A stretch of DNA of 64,000 nt, taken from the NCBI GenBank assembly GCA_964387885.1, contig CAYLYZ010000015.1, forward strand, positions 7,514 through 71,513, given 5' to 3'. Below, one piece after another: positions 40,478 to 50,600 of this stretch; the stretch's first letter is position 1; each line of letters begins with the position of its first letter. The position numbers and the translations under genes were made by a program. The notes below the pieces were generated by a model. That model was not told the DNA's origin. It ran no database searches and worked only from the letters and a program-made list of their open reading frames with translations. Source of the DNA: JABGPL01 sp964387885. GTDB taxonomy: Bacteria > Electryoneota > AABM5-125-24 > Hatepunaeales > Hatepunaeaceae.

Positions 40478-43400
40478 TCATCTAAGCAGGATTGCTTTTT
40501 CCGTCAGTACACCCTCCTCAGTTGTCAGGTGAATGAGATACATTCCGGTTGATAAATCACGTGCATTCCACGTAAAGCTATGCTTGCCGGGCGTCAGGTA
40601 ATCGGTAACAAGATTGGCAACTTCTCGTCCCATTATATCAAATACTCTGAGATTTACTCTACCGCTTTCAGCTAATTTGAACGATATCTCAGTTGCATTA
40701 TTAAACGGATTAGGGCTAATCGACTCAAGTGAATTCTCGTCAGGAACTAATCCTTTTAGTAAATTCCTGCCGCCATTTCCATCGCCATCGATCATATCAT
40801 CTAATCTATTTGCTCTTGCACTTGCGAGTCGAGCATATCGTGAGTCAGGATATCTATCAATAATAAAATCGTATATGTCAAGAGCACCTTCAATATCGTT
40901 GAGATCGTCAGAAAGGATCGATGCTGCTCGAACCAGAATTGGGAGAACACTTTCATCCCGTTCGTCAATATCCGCTAAAATGGATTCAAGTGTATCAATA
41001 GCTGTATTGAACTCGCCTCTTGAACTCAGGTTCCTCGCACGCACAATGGAAGCATATCGAACTAAATCGGAATTGCCATTACGTTGAGCATTAACTGTTC
41101 GATATATTTCACCAAACTGCCTCTCATTTGCATCAGTTCTTCGAAGTGAACGATCCCAAAGATCCAGGGCTCCCATTGCAGCATGGGAATTTGGTGAATC
41201 TTCAATAATTTCTCGACATCCCTCAATTACCTGATTGTACTCACCCTCGGCAAATTGATAAAAAAGTGCCTTTAAATCATCATCGACAGAAGAAGTCCAC
41301 CAGGGGGAATAATCTACACTTCCGGCTCCATCAAAATCACCCGCATTGGGCGGACTCTGCCCCCACCAATTTCCCTCTGCCTCGATGGTCATACCTGCAA
41401 GACCATTATAAACCGCGCCGCTTGCATTGTCCTCAATTCTGTTCCATCCTTCATATCCGAGGCTGGCGTCTCCCGCCCAGATTATGGTTCCGGTTGCCGC
41501 ACTTGAGACGTAAATTCCGTAGTCGTCATTATCATGAAGAAGATTGTTTGGGGTGTCATCTTCCCAATTTCCCGGCGTTTCCAGGATTAACAGGTTACCA
41601 GTACCAATTGATGATATTGCCGCATAATCGTTGTTGTAGATGTCATTTAAACTGAATTCTATAACATTGTCATCTTCACACCAGATGGCATCATTCCCGG
41701 TGGAATATATTTCATTATCTGTAAAACCCTCCGGAGAAACTGAATAGACATTGTTTGCGAACAATCCGATTATATCAATGTCATATATTACATTCCCATC
41801 AAGCTTAAGATTGTAAACATCCTGCGCATCGATCCCATAGTCACAATCGTGTATTGAAGAGTTGGACAGGTAAATTGTCCCATCCGAATCGGTGTTCTCA
41901 AAATTTGCTCCGTCGTTACAGAAAGATATCTCAATATCGTCTAAGATGACGTCATATTCGTCATCATCAAGAATCACATCAATCCCAACATCCGCGCCGG
42001 ATATCTCGCATGTCTCCATATCAAAATCTGTATTCTCAACTGTAATCCCATTCCAGATGTTTGCTGCACCGGCAGTATATGCTTCGAAAGTGACGTTGTC
42101 TATGTTGCCTTCTCCCAATCCGCGTTCGAAGATTATATCTTTCCCCGGATAGATTAAAAATTCGGTCGTGCTTTCTTCGGCACCAATAGTGATTGTTCCG
42201 GGAGTCGCCATTGCCGGGAAAGTCAGCTTCTGATTGATGATATATGGTTTTGAGGAATTCCAATTGCCACTCCATCCTGCATAACCCCAATTCGCATACC
42301 CTCCTCGACCTCGGAAATCTACTGTCCCTGAACTATCATTTTCCGAACAATAGGCAGAATTATTTGCAGGCCAAAAATAATATGTATCGTAACCATGCTC
42401 CAAATTGAATACAACCTGTGGATATCTTGTTACTTCCTGATTATTTCCATTTCTTAAATCAAATCCTGAGTTGTAATTTGTTGCAGCCCATGTGTATTCA
42501 ATGGCTTCACGAAAACTTAAGAATAAATCGGAATTTCGATCCTTTGAGTCCCATGCATCAAAACATGCACCATTCAGGAAATGTCTTTCTTCTTCTCGAT
42601 CTTCCGGATCCGGATATTCTAATGCTTTACCTTTTCTCCAAGGTTGTGTATCCAAATAGTTTCCATTTTCTTCCCGCTGATCAAGGAGTTGTGGATAGCT
42701 TCCCATGATATATGATGTAAAATGGTATGTAGGGTGACCGTAAAGCCAGAAAGTATCATCTGCTTCAAATGGAAAACTCTGTGTATCAACACATGCACCT
42801 GCAAAATGTCCATGAGGAAAATTTTGAGAATACAAAGCCGCATTAGCATCAAATATTCCCCCTGCATGACAAGCTTCAAGAAATACAAACAGCTCCGCAG
42901 CATTGTTAAATTCCAACAACATGCTATATAGACTATCAGCAGATAACATTTCATCAAAGAGTTTAATACTATATTCATCCAATTCTCCATCCCCGAACGG
43001 ACTTTGTTGGCCTGGTTCGAATCCGTGATTGGTTATGTAGATAACAATTCTATCTTCAGGTTCAACATCTCCAGCCAAATCTGCAAGACCTTCTTTAACA
43101 TCATCATAACGTGATGTTCCGATAATGTCATTATTGCCGTCATTATCTAGATCTTGAGAAGGGGTCCATAAAGTGTCCTGATACATTTGACCAGGATCAT
43201 CATGTGGAACCCACCTTATGTGAGTGAAGTTATTTTCGTCAACCTCAGTGGTATCATCATGAAAAACATCTATTCTTGAAAATCCCATGCTTTTCAGCAT
43301 TACATACCATCGAGCAATATTGAAATACCATAATGGTTCGCAATAACCACCCAAAACTCGGTTACCACTAATCAGGATTGCTTTCAGATGTGGATCAGGC

Positions 43401-43825
43401 GTGGGATATGTAATTAATGTATCCGCCTGATCCTCATCATCAGGTGGATTTCCATTAGCAAAGTACGATCTGAACCTCTCAAGGTCTATTAATCCGGGAA
43501 ATTGGTTGACATCCACTTTTGTGTAAACAGTAGGTGTTTCAGCATTTATAAAGTAAATTTCAGCCGGGTGAGACCAAGCTATACTCTGATTTACATCAAT
43601 AAAGAACATCCAACTTGTATATGTTGGTGATGATACTCCGTACATAACTGTAGTATTGGCTGAAAGAATGCTCTTCGAAGCCCAGCAGTCACATGTGTCG
43701 GCTTTAGTACTTATTATGCTTTTCAGTTCAGTCCACGCCTGATCTCTTGTAACTGTTGCGGTTGTAGGTTGACCCGAAATCAACACGATGCAAATAAGGA
43801 TAAGATACAACATTTTCTTTCTCAT
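40478..43825 (-). CDS. Secreted caspase/legumain-fold (C13-like) protein with beta-helix, TPR and sorting domain
   Basis: The 1115-residue protein has a signal peptide (MLYLILICIVLISGQP). Residues about 145-335 look like a clan CD cysteine peptidase: HLKAILISGN strand, DRIVIYITNHG with His267 and ELFVFLEACHAGG with Cys319, the spacing and motifs of the C13 (legumain) group. A parallel beta-helix follows at about 500-830 (ITVENTDFDMETCEISGADV, IYLSNSSIHDCDYGIDAQDV, GIYVSSAATGTIIW). Then TPR-like helices (EGALDIYDFIIDRYPDSRYA, about 990-1020) and the sorting domain SISPNPFNNATEISFKLAES to EKAILLR. It might process other surface proteins or itself. It is 17 bp downstream of the next sorting-domain gene and likely co-transcribed. 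Confidence 0.85.
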   Translation of the reverse strand: MRKKMLYLILICIVLISGQPTTATVTRDQAWTELKSIISTKADTCDCWASKSILSANTTVMYGVSSPTYTSWMFFIDVNQSIAWSHPAEIYFINAETPTVYTKVDVNQFPGLIDLERFRSYFANGNPPDDEDQADTLITYPTPDPHLKAILISGNRVLGGYCEPLWYFNIARWYVMLKSMGFSRIDVFHDDTTEVDENNFTHIRWVPHDDPGQMYQDTLWTPSQDLDNDGNNDIIGTSRYDDVKEGLADLAGDVEPEDRIVIYITNHGFEPGQQSPFGDGELDEYSIKLFDEMLSADSLYSMLLEFNNAAELFVFLEACHAGGIFDANAALYSQNFPHGHFAGACVDTQSFPFEADDTFWLYGHPTYHFTSYIMGSYPQLLDQREENGNYLDTQPWRKGKALEYPDPEDREEERHFLNGACFDAWDSKDRNSDLFLSFREAIEYTWAATNYNSGFDLRNGNNQEVTRYPQVVFNLEHGYDTYYFWPANNSAYCSENDSSGTVDFRGRGGYANWGYAGWSGNWNSSKPYIINQKLTFPAMATPGTITIGAEESTTEFLIYPGKDIIFERGLGEGNIDNVTFEAYTAGAANIWNGITVENTDFDMETCEISGADVGIDVILDDDEYDVILDDIEISFCNDGANFENTDSDGTIYLSNSSIHDCDYGIDAQDVYNLKLDGNVIYDIDIIGLFANNVYSVSPEGFTDNEIYSTGNDAIWCEDDNVIEFSLNDIYNNDYAAISSIGTGNLLILETPGNWEDDTPNNLLHDNDDYGIYVSSAATGTIIWAGDASLGYEGWNRIEDNASGAVYNGLAGMTIEAEGNWWGQSPPNAGDFDGAGSVDYSPWWTSSVDDDLKALFYQFAEGEYNQVIEGCREIIEDSPNSHAAMGALDLWDRSLRRTDANERQFGEIYRTVNAQRNGNSDLVRYASIVRARNLSSRGEFNTAIDTLESILADIDERDESVLPILVRAASILSDDLNDIEGALDIYDFIIDRYPDSRYARLASARANRLDDMIDGDGNGGRNLLKGLVPDENSLESISPNPFNNATEISFKLAESGRVNLRVFDIMGREVANLVTDYLTPGKHSFTWNARDLSTGMYLIHLTTEEGVLTEKAILLR

Positions 43826-43842
43826 GAGAACTTCTCCTTTTT

Positions 43843-45306
43843 TTATTTTTCATGTATTATGGGAACTAATTCCTGTAAGTTTTCCGATTGAAAAAGGACG
43901 AAATAATGACCACTACTGATCAGTCGGTTTGATTTGTTCAGATTCCAATTGAATAGTTGTCTTCCATCGGAATAGTTAGTCTCAGGAAACGCAGTCACTA
44001 TTCTGCCATTAATATCAAGAACTGAAATCGCTAAATTTTGTGAATATGGGAGCATGAATTGAATAGACACCCGGGAGTTGAAAGGATTTGGAAATGCAGG
44101 AAAGACCTTGAACTTATCCGGGTAAATTGGAACATTTCGATCAGTAGAAAGTTGTAAATCAAATTTTGCAAGCCAGAAATAATTTGTTTCCCGGTCTTCC
44201 AGCGTTCTGCTATCACCGAATGTGACTAAATTTCTATCTTCATCAAAATGCATGGATCTTAGCCAGCCGGTGCCCAGAGATTCAGGAAAAAAACTATCAA
44301 TTACCTCTCCGTACCGATCAGTGTGAACGAGCCATGGGAAATTGGATTCCCAAAGTCCACAGCAAATCATCTCTCCATTTGGAAGAAATTCCACGTCTGA
44401 AAAGCCATCAGCCCATCCCTCTGAGCCGTATGTGTTTATCCAAACTAATTCCCTTTCCTCGTCGAATTCGGCAAGGAATGCATCTCCGGTTGCACCAAAT
44501 TCTGTATTAATAAACTCTGTTCCTTCGACCAATAGATTTTCATTATTCAACTGATAAATATTACTTCCCACGAAACTGGAATCGGAATTAATGAAGGTAA
44601 AATCGAGAGAATCACCGTTAGAGTCAAATTCGTAAAAGATTATTCTACAGGCTCGTGGCAAATTTCCTACATAACCGGTAGCTATGAAGTGATTCTGACT
44701 GAGTTGAATACTTCTGTTTATTCTTGGCTGCCCTCTGGGATAATTCCAGATATTCCTTTTCAGGGACAGTGAATCACCTTCCGGACTTACGAAGAATGTA
44801 AAATTATTTCCGTTGTTGTCATAGAAACCTGTGATTAGAATATTGCCTTCTTCTGTCACTAAAGCTTGTTGCGCCCTGAAGTTGAAATCCCAGAAATGAC
44901 TCCTTTCCCATTGCATCTCTCCATCAAGATTGAGACACTTAATGTAAAGCTCAATATTTGGCGGGTCCTGACCAAGTCGTTTATTTCCGATGAAGTATAA
45001 AAAATCACCCGATTCCACAACCTTAGAGAAGGATTCGGGGTAAAGTCTTAACAAATCATGCGTCCAGACGACTTCAGCTTCTCTATTAAGCCTGAGAACT
45101 CTTGTCATCCCACCATTGAAACCGATTGCCGAAACAATGTAGTTCTCGTTTTCAATCGGAATGAAAGACCCGACTCGTGCATAACCGAACTCATCGGGGT
45201 GGAAAGCAAGGAAATACCTCTCCCACGTTTTCTCGATCTCCTGTCCGAACATTAATGGGCAAAGGAAAATCGAAAGCAGGAACAATATTAGAACATAGCA
45301 TTTCAT
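43843..45306 (-). CDS. Secreted beta-propeller-like protein with sorting domain
   Basis: The 487-residue protein has signal peptide KCYVLILFLLSIFLCPLMFG. Repeated strands of the pattern W-x-R/T...G-x-(I/L)-x-x-G (VVWTHDLLRLYPESFSKVVE, GEMQWERSHFWDF, EERELVWINTYGSEGWADGF, SDVEFLPNGEMICCGLWES) suggest a seven-bladed propeller of the kind seen in outer-surface proteins of FCB bacteria. It ends PAFPNPFNSRVSIQFMLPYS to ELVPIIHEK, a somewhat diverged type IX sorting domain. It precedes the C13-like gene by 17 bp, so the two are probably expressed together. Confidence 0.75.
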   Translation of the reverse strand: MKCYVLILFLLSIFLCPLMFGQEIEKTWERYFLAFHPDEFGYARVGSFIPIENENYIVSAIGFNGGMTRVLRLNREAEVVWTHDLLRLYPESFSKVVESGDFLYFIGNKRLGQDPPNIELYIKCLNLDGEMQWERSHFWDFNFRAQQALVTEEGNILITGFYDNNGNNFTFFVSPEGDSLSLKRNIWNYPRGQPRINRSIQLSQNHFIATGYVGNLPRACRIIFYEFDSNGDSLDFTFINSDSSFVGSNIYQLNNENLLVEGTEFINTEFGATGDAFLAEFDEERELVWINTYGSEGWADGFSDVEFLPNGEMICCGLWESNFPWLVHTDRYGEVIDSFFPESLGTGWLRSMHFDEDRNLVTFGDSRTLEDRETNYFWLAKFDLQLSTDRNVPIYPDKFKVFPAFPNPFNSRVSIQFMLPYSQNLAISVLDINGRIVTAFPETNYSDGRQLFNWNLNKSNRLISSGHYFVLFQSENLQELVPIIHEK

Positions 45307-45636
45307 TTTTTAAATCTTTTCAGTATTATATTGAAGTAATTTACATCTCAACGTTTAACTCAAAAAATGAAGAATTAATTTCCAAAATGCAAGTAAAAAC
45401 AAGATGTTTCTGACAAAACACCTGTCGGTTTCAACTGGTTTTCAGTAATTGTCCGGAAACCTTATGATTCAAAAATTTGCTTAGTGACAGGTGCCTTAAA
45501 TAGTTAGTATCGGGTGCCTCCCTCTGATAAAAAAGTATATAACCAATTGATTGCCTTTGCAGGAAATGATTATTATACTATTTATATGTTCAAGGTGAAT
45601 TGGACTATTATTCTAAATTCTGATCAGGAGGCTTAA
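45307..45636. other. Divergent intergenic region before the toxin-antitoxin pair
   Basis: An AT-rich 330-bp gap with the promoter of the toxin-antitoxin operon at 45551-45579 and the AGGAGG ribosome site just before the GTG start. Two similar stretches, ACACCTGTCGGTTTC near 45420 and GACAGGTGCCTT near 45486, look like arms of a decayed element. No gene seen. Confidence 0.45.
45551..45579 (+). promoter_or_regulatory. Promoter of the toxin-antitoxin operon
   Basis: TTGCCT at 45551-45556 and TATACT at 45574-45579 are separated by 17 bases, about 58 bases upstream of the antitoxin start. Confidence 0.55.
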
Positions 45637-45831
45637 GTGCCAACGTTAACAATAGAATCTGACAAACCGGTCGTTGTGGTTCCCTTAGATGAGTACCAGG
45701 AACTGCTGGACACTCTTGAAATTCTCTCAGACCCAACCCTGAAGCGAGATGTCGAACAGGCACGGAAAGAATTTCGTGAGGGAAAAACTATAAGTTTAGA
45801 AGAATTGAGAGCCGAACTGGATGCAGATTGA
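45637..45831 (+). CDS. Antitoxin of a RelE/ParE-type system (Phd/YefM-like)
   Basis: The 64-residue protein starts at GTG 45637 with AGGAGG six bases upstream. The N-terminal part (PTLTIESDKPVVVVPLDEYQELLDTLEIL) resembles the Phd/YefM antitoxin core with its VPLxEY motif. The acidic C-terminal helix (DVEQARKEFREGKTISLEEL) is the usual toxin-binding tail containing the D..A..E..G....LEEL pattern of RelB/Phd antitoxins. It overlaps the toxin gene by 11 bases. Confidence 0.9.
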   Translation: MPTLTIESDKPVVVVPLDEYQELLDTLEILSDPTLKRDVEQARKEFREGKTISLEELRAELDAD

Positions 45832-46078
45832 GATCTCAAATTTAGCGAAAAAGCAGCTTCGGAAAGCAAAATCAGACAGTGAACTATATAAAAGATTAAA
45901 TAATGCATTAGACGACCTTGCTGCAAATCCTAATTTGGGCAAACTCTTAGAGGGTGATCTCAAAGGTGTGCGTGCCTGGAGAGTTGGTGATTGGAGGATA
46001 TTATACCAGGTTTATAAAAGTCAATTACGGATATTAATCATTCGAATTGCTCCCCGAAAACAGGTTTACAGGAAGTAA
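45821..46078 (+). CDS. RelE/ParE-family toxin
   Basis: The 85-residue protein has the compact RelE/ParE fold sequence: IEISNLAKKQLRKAKSDSEL, LNNALDDLAANPNLGKLLEG, LKGVRAWRVGDWRILYQVYK, then LRILIIRIAPRKQVYRK. The WRVGDWRILY strand and the C-terminal IRIAPRKQVYR with basic residues and a late Tyr are those used by RelE for ribosome-dependent mRNA cleavage, though a ParE gyrase-type activity cannot be excluded. It overlaps the antitoxin gene, so the two are translated together. No terminator is visible after it. Confidence 0.92.
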   Translation: MQIEISNLAKKQLRKAKSDSELYKRLNNALDDLAANPNLGKLLEGDLKGVRAWRVGDWRILYQVYKSQLRILIIRIAPRKQVYRK

Positions 46079-46311
46079 TTATCTTAAAACCCCGAACCAC
46101 AAGGGATTCGTGCTACGAAATTGGTTAAATAATCATACAGGGAATTATGCGAACTATTGCAGCTTTATGGTCCAGTTTGACTCTGTTCGATTGTGCGGTT
46201 TTGTCCAAAATAAATCTCAGGCTCATTACTCCACACTAAATTTGCCAATTGAGGTAAACTTGTTTTCGTAATTAATTCTTAAAAGGCAAACAACAAAAGA
46301 TGGAGAAAGAA

Positions 46312-46797
46312 ATGACATCAGAAAACAACACCCAAATTCTCGATATCGGAGATCAGATACCGGAAATCACACTTCCCGACCAGAATGGAGAAGATTTTGA
46401 TCTCAGTTCCCTGAAAGGCAAACCATACATCCTCTATTTCTATCCAAAGGATAACACCTCGGGATGCACAAAAGAAGCATGTGGTTTCAGAGACAACTAT
46501 GCCGAGTTAGAGAACGCAGGAATCAAGGTTATCGGAGTAAGTCCCGATAGTGCTAAAAGCCATATTAAGTTTATTGAAAAGAACGAATTACCCTTCACAC
46601 TGCTCACTGATAAGGAGCATTCCTTGATGGAACCTCTGGGTGCCTGGGGAACCAAGGTTCGATGCGGCAGAGAATCTGTTGGAGTCATAAGAAGCACGTT
46701 CATAGTAGGCACTGACGGCAAGATTTTGGAATCCTGGAGAAATGTTTCGGTAAAAGGACACGTTGAAAAGGTGCTTGCAGGGGTAAAAAACTTGTGA
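46312..46797 (+). CDS. bcp: Thiol peroxidase/peroxiredoxin of the Bcp (PrxQ) family
   Basis: The best start is ATG 46312, six bases after GGAG; ATG 46300 upstream would add four residues and lacks a ribosome site. The 161-residue protein has the peroxidatic site FYPKDNTSGCTKEACGFRD, with the resolving Cys five residues after the peroxidatic Cys as in Bcp/PrxQ, and the conserved Arg in VIRSTFIVGTDGKI. It detoxifies hydroperoxides in the cytosol using thioredoxin. It precedes a ferritin-like gene, giving a small oxidative-stress pair. Confidence 0.96.
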   Translation: MTSENNTQILDIGDQIPEITLPDQNGEDFDLSSLKGKPYILYFYPKDNTSGCTKEACGFRDNYAELENAGIKVIGVSPDSAKSHIKFIEKNELPFTLLTDKEHSLMEPLGAWGTKVRCGRESVGVIRSTFIVGTDGKILESWRNVSVKGHVEKVLAGVKNL

Positions 46798-46881
46798 TAT
46801 AGCACATTGCTTATTGCCTGTCGATTGCTTTTATTATTATATTGAGAGTTGGTTGAAATCTGCATTCAAAAAGGGCATCAA

Positions 46882-47370
46882 ATGCTTAACCCTCAGTTGA
46901 CAATCGTCGAAGTATTAGGTTTGGCGGTTGTTCAGGAAATTATGGCTTATAAGCGCTACCAACTTTTCGCAGGACGAGTTAATAATCCACTCGTAAAAGA
47001 AAAGTTTCATTCTCTTGCAAATGAAGAGAAAGCACACCGTGAAATTCTGTATAAAATGCTCCAAAAACATACAGGCGAGGAAAAACCTCCCTTACCTCGG
47101 AGCGCTCCCCGTTTAGACGAGGAGAAAGAACTAAGTACATCACTAAAAGATATTCTCGAACTTGCCATAGCTAAAGAACGTGAAGCTAAGGCTTTTTACG
47201 AAGACGCAGCTCAATTAGCCCAGGATCAATCCGGCAAGCAGCTTCTTGAATATCTTGCCAGATTTGAAGAAGGACATGAACGAACCTTGCAGGTCGAACT
47301 CGATTCATTGACGAAATATCCCAGATGGTTTGACATGGATGGTCCGGACATAATGCTTGTAGGTCCGTAA
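46882..47370 (+). CDS. Ferritin-like diiron protein (rubrerythrin type, no rubredoxin domain)
   Basis: The start at ATG 46882 follows AAAGGG and gives 162 residues. Four helices carry the diiron ligands: VVQEIMAYKRYQLFA, LANEEKAHREILYKML (ExxH), LAIAKEREAKAFYEDAAQL and ARFEEGHERTLQVEL (ExxH). This is the rubrerythrin/erythrin arrangement. There is no CxxC rubredoxin domain, so it is an erythrin- or YciF-like stand-alone protein. It probably reduces peroxide or binds iron, matching its neighbour Bcp and an anaerobic lifestyle. Confidence 0.88.
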   Translation: MLNPQLTIVEVLGLAVVQEIMAYKRYQLFAGRVNNPLVKEKFHSLANEEKAHREILYKMLQKHTGEEKPPLPRSAPRLDEEKELSTSLKDILELAIAKEREAKAFYEDAAQLAQDQSGKQLLEYLARFEEGHERTLQVELDSLTKYPRWFDMDGPDIMLVGP

Positions 47371-47388
47371 TTCTTACAAATAGTATTA

Positions 47389-47521
47389 AGCTGCTGCTAC
47401 TTACCAGGTCTGATCACCAGCACAAACAGCAGCTTATTGTATGTATGTCTCCCGCAATGAGACACTTAATAAAGACAACCGTAGCACATTAATATTGAGG
47501 TCGACAGGCTTGCCTGTTGAC
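47389..47521. other. Hairpins in the region before the giant gene
   Basis: AAGCTGCTG at 47390-47398 pairs with CAGCAGCTT at 47425-47433, a long-loop hairpin without a T-run that may stop transcription from the ferritin-like gene. GTCGACAGGC-TT-GCCTGTTGAC at 47500-47521 is a near-perfect palindrome about 140 bp upstream of the giant gene and could be a repeat or operator. No convincing promoter spacing was found. Confidence 0.45.
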
Positions 47522-47658
47522 AATTCTTAATCGGCTATTGCTTCGATATGCTGAAAATGGATATATTTCTGCCATTAAGCAGATTTATATCCTGAGGAAA
47601 TGATCTGTACCGGGTCTTTTCTGCTGCTATCGTCAGAACGTAGTATTCAGGAGGAAAA

Positions 47659-50600
47659 GTGAAAAAGAGCATCCTTGAAGTTTCCCTATCGATTTTTGTA
47701 ATTGTACTTGCCGTTACCCCAGGTGTAATGGCTCAAGAACACTTCGATTGGGCACAGACTGACGCCAATATGAGCGTCCTGATTACCGGAGCCACCATCG
47801 ACGACGAAAGTGTCGTTCAGAATGATGAAATCGGTATTTTTACTCCCAATGGTCTCTGCGCAGGCGGCGCTGTAGTACCTGAGGACTTTCCTGATGAGCC
47901 TATGGGATCAGCAGCTTTCGGAGCTGAACAAGGTCAGAACAACGGATTCCAGGCTGAAGATGACTTAAACTTCAGAATCTGGGATCATGAAGAAAATCTC
48001 GAAGTAATCGCGGATTTTCAGGTTGAAAATGATGCCGAACCGATATATGTGACTAACGGATTCATAGTATTATCGCTTTCAGCTGAAAGACCGGGCGCCC
48101 ATTTTGAATGGCGTGTCACCGATACTAATATGAGCATCCTGATAATGGGAGCTGAGATTGCAGGTGAATCACTCACCGAGGGTGATGAAATCGGAGCTTT
48201 CACCGAAGACGGATTATGCGCAGGTGGCGGAGTTGTTCCGGGTAATTTCCCAGATGATCCTATGGGAGTTGCGGTATTCGGCTCCGAACCTGAGCAGGAT
48301 AACGGATTTCAGGCGAACGAAGCAATTGAGTTCAGACTGTGGGATCATGTTGTTGGAGCTGAAGTTGCAGCAGAGATGAACGTAATTCGTGGTGAACCTA
48401 ATTATGTCACAAATGGTTTGCTCATCCTTTCGCTTGAGGCTGACGCGCCTCCTGCAATCGTTTTATCTGAAGACGCTCACGACTTTGGAGTAGTCAATAT
48501 TGGCGAATCTGATGATTGGGCGTTCACTATATCCAGCGAAGGTGATCAGGATTTGGTCATCACGAGTATTGAATCTACAGTCAATTACTTCAGCGTTGAT
48601 TTTGAGGATGAACTCACACTCGCTCCGGATGAATCAGAAGAATTTGTTGTAACCTTTGCACCAGAAGCTGAAGGGGATCTTGAGGGGGCAATACGCATAT
48701 TCTCAAACGATCCGAACGATGGTATTATATCAATCTCGCTCACCGGAGCCGGTTATAGAGTCATTCCACCGACAATCGTTCTTTCAGTAGAAGGCTTGGA
48801 GTTTCGAAATATCCCTGTCGGCATGGAAGAATCCGGAGAAATGACGATTACAAATGAAGGTGATGAACTGCTGGTTATAGAAGGTATTGTTATCGATAAT
48901 GAGTCCTTCAGCTCAGATATCGAGAATCAAGTTGAACTCGAACGTGATCAAAGCATTGAAGTCACTTTCACATTTCATCCGCAGGAATCGGGAGACTTTG
49001 ATCTGTTAGCAATAATACAGTGCAATGATCCGGAGAATGAAGAAGCAGGATTCAGGTTAATTGGTACTGGATTTGTTGCCGGTGAAGATCATCATTTCGA
49101 TTTTGTAGAAACCGGAAATTCAAAGTCAATTATTGTGACCGAAGCACTCCTTGATGGAGAACCACTGATTGTTAATGATGAAATTGGGGTATTCACACCT
49201 GATGGATTGTGTGCAGGTTCTGATTTTGTTACAGAGGAGGGGATAGGAATTTCCGCCTGGGGCGCAGAACAGGGTCAGGACAATGGATTCCAGAATGGTG
49301 AAGTCATGACCTTTGTCTATTATGCGCACGAAATCGACCAGGAGTTCTTAGCAATAGCAGAGGTAGTTGAAGGTGATTTGGTCTGGGAGGCCGATGCGCT
49401 TGCAATAATAACATTATCTGGACTAAGCGTACCACCAGACATTTTTATCGAACAAAACGAACATGACTTTGGGGTTGTCAGGGTTGGTTTAAGCAGCGAA
49501 TGGACATTTGCAATTGATAATAGTGCACAGGGTGATCTTTTAATCACTAACGTTGAGGTTGAAGGTGAATATTATGATGTTGATTTTCAGGATATGGTAG
49601 TTATTGAATTTGAGAACTCTCACGAATTCACTGTTACATTCACTCCAGAAGATGAAGGTGAATTTAACACAACACTAAGAGTCACATCAAACGATCCTGA
49701 CGAGCACGTATTAGAAATATCAATCTTAGGTGGAGGTGTGATAATCACTCCTCCCACTATTGAATTGTCTTCATATCTACTGGATTTCGAACGTGTTTTT
49801 ATAGATGAAGTCGCAGAATTACCACTGCGAATCACAAATTTAGGTGACGAACCGCTTTTTATTGAGGCAATCGACCTCGAAGAAGGTGCGTTCGACATCG
49901 ATTTCAGAAGACGAATTGAGATTCCGGGGGAGGAATTTGTCGATCTAACTGTCACGTTTGAGCCGGAAGAAGCTGATGACTATGTTGGTGAAATGGTTGT
50001 TCGTTCAAACGACCAGGACAATGGTGAGTTAGCTGTCACACTTTGGGGTTCCGGATTTGATCCGGAACAGGATCATTTCGAATGGGAGCAGACTGATTCC
50101 AACCTTAGCATCCTTATTCTTGCGGCAACTCTGAATGGTGACCCTCTTGAGGAAAATGACGAAGTAGGAGTATTTAACGAGGCCGGACTCTGTTCGGGAG
50201 GTGGTGAGGTTCCTGTGAATTTCCCCGATGAACCTATGGGTATTGCTGCATTCGGAGCAGAGCAGGATATGGAAAATGGTTTTGTCGCAAATGAACCAAT
50301 CGCTTTCCGGATCTGGGACTTCTCAGCTGACTTCGAAGTTGAAGCAGAAGCCGAAGGTGTTAACGGCGAGGTGATTTTCGTCGCTAATGGCTTTCTTGTA
50401 GTTAATCTCTCCGCAGAAGGACAACAGGGAGGCGATCGTCCAATTATATCTTTGCCTGTTGAGGATTACGATTTTGGTGAAGTTAGACCCGGCAGTTCAA
50501 CAGATTGGGAATTTTATGTGCAGAATTCCGGTCGTGAAAACCTCATTGTTACAGGAATAGAAGTTGAAGGGGATCGTTTTTCTGCCAATTTCGAAGAGGA

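Noticed and set aside
46047..46271. 74-codon frame after the RelE toxin
   Set aside because: Overlaps the toxin's end in another frame, has no ribosome site and no recognisable composition; 46079-46299 is left as intergenic.
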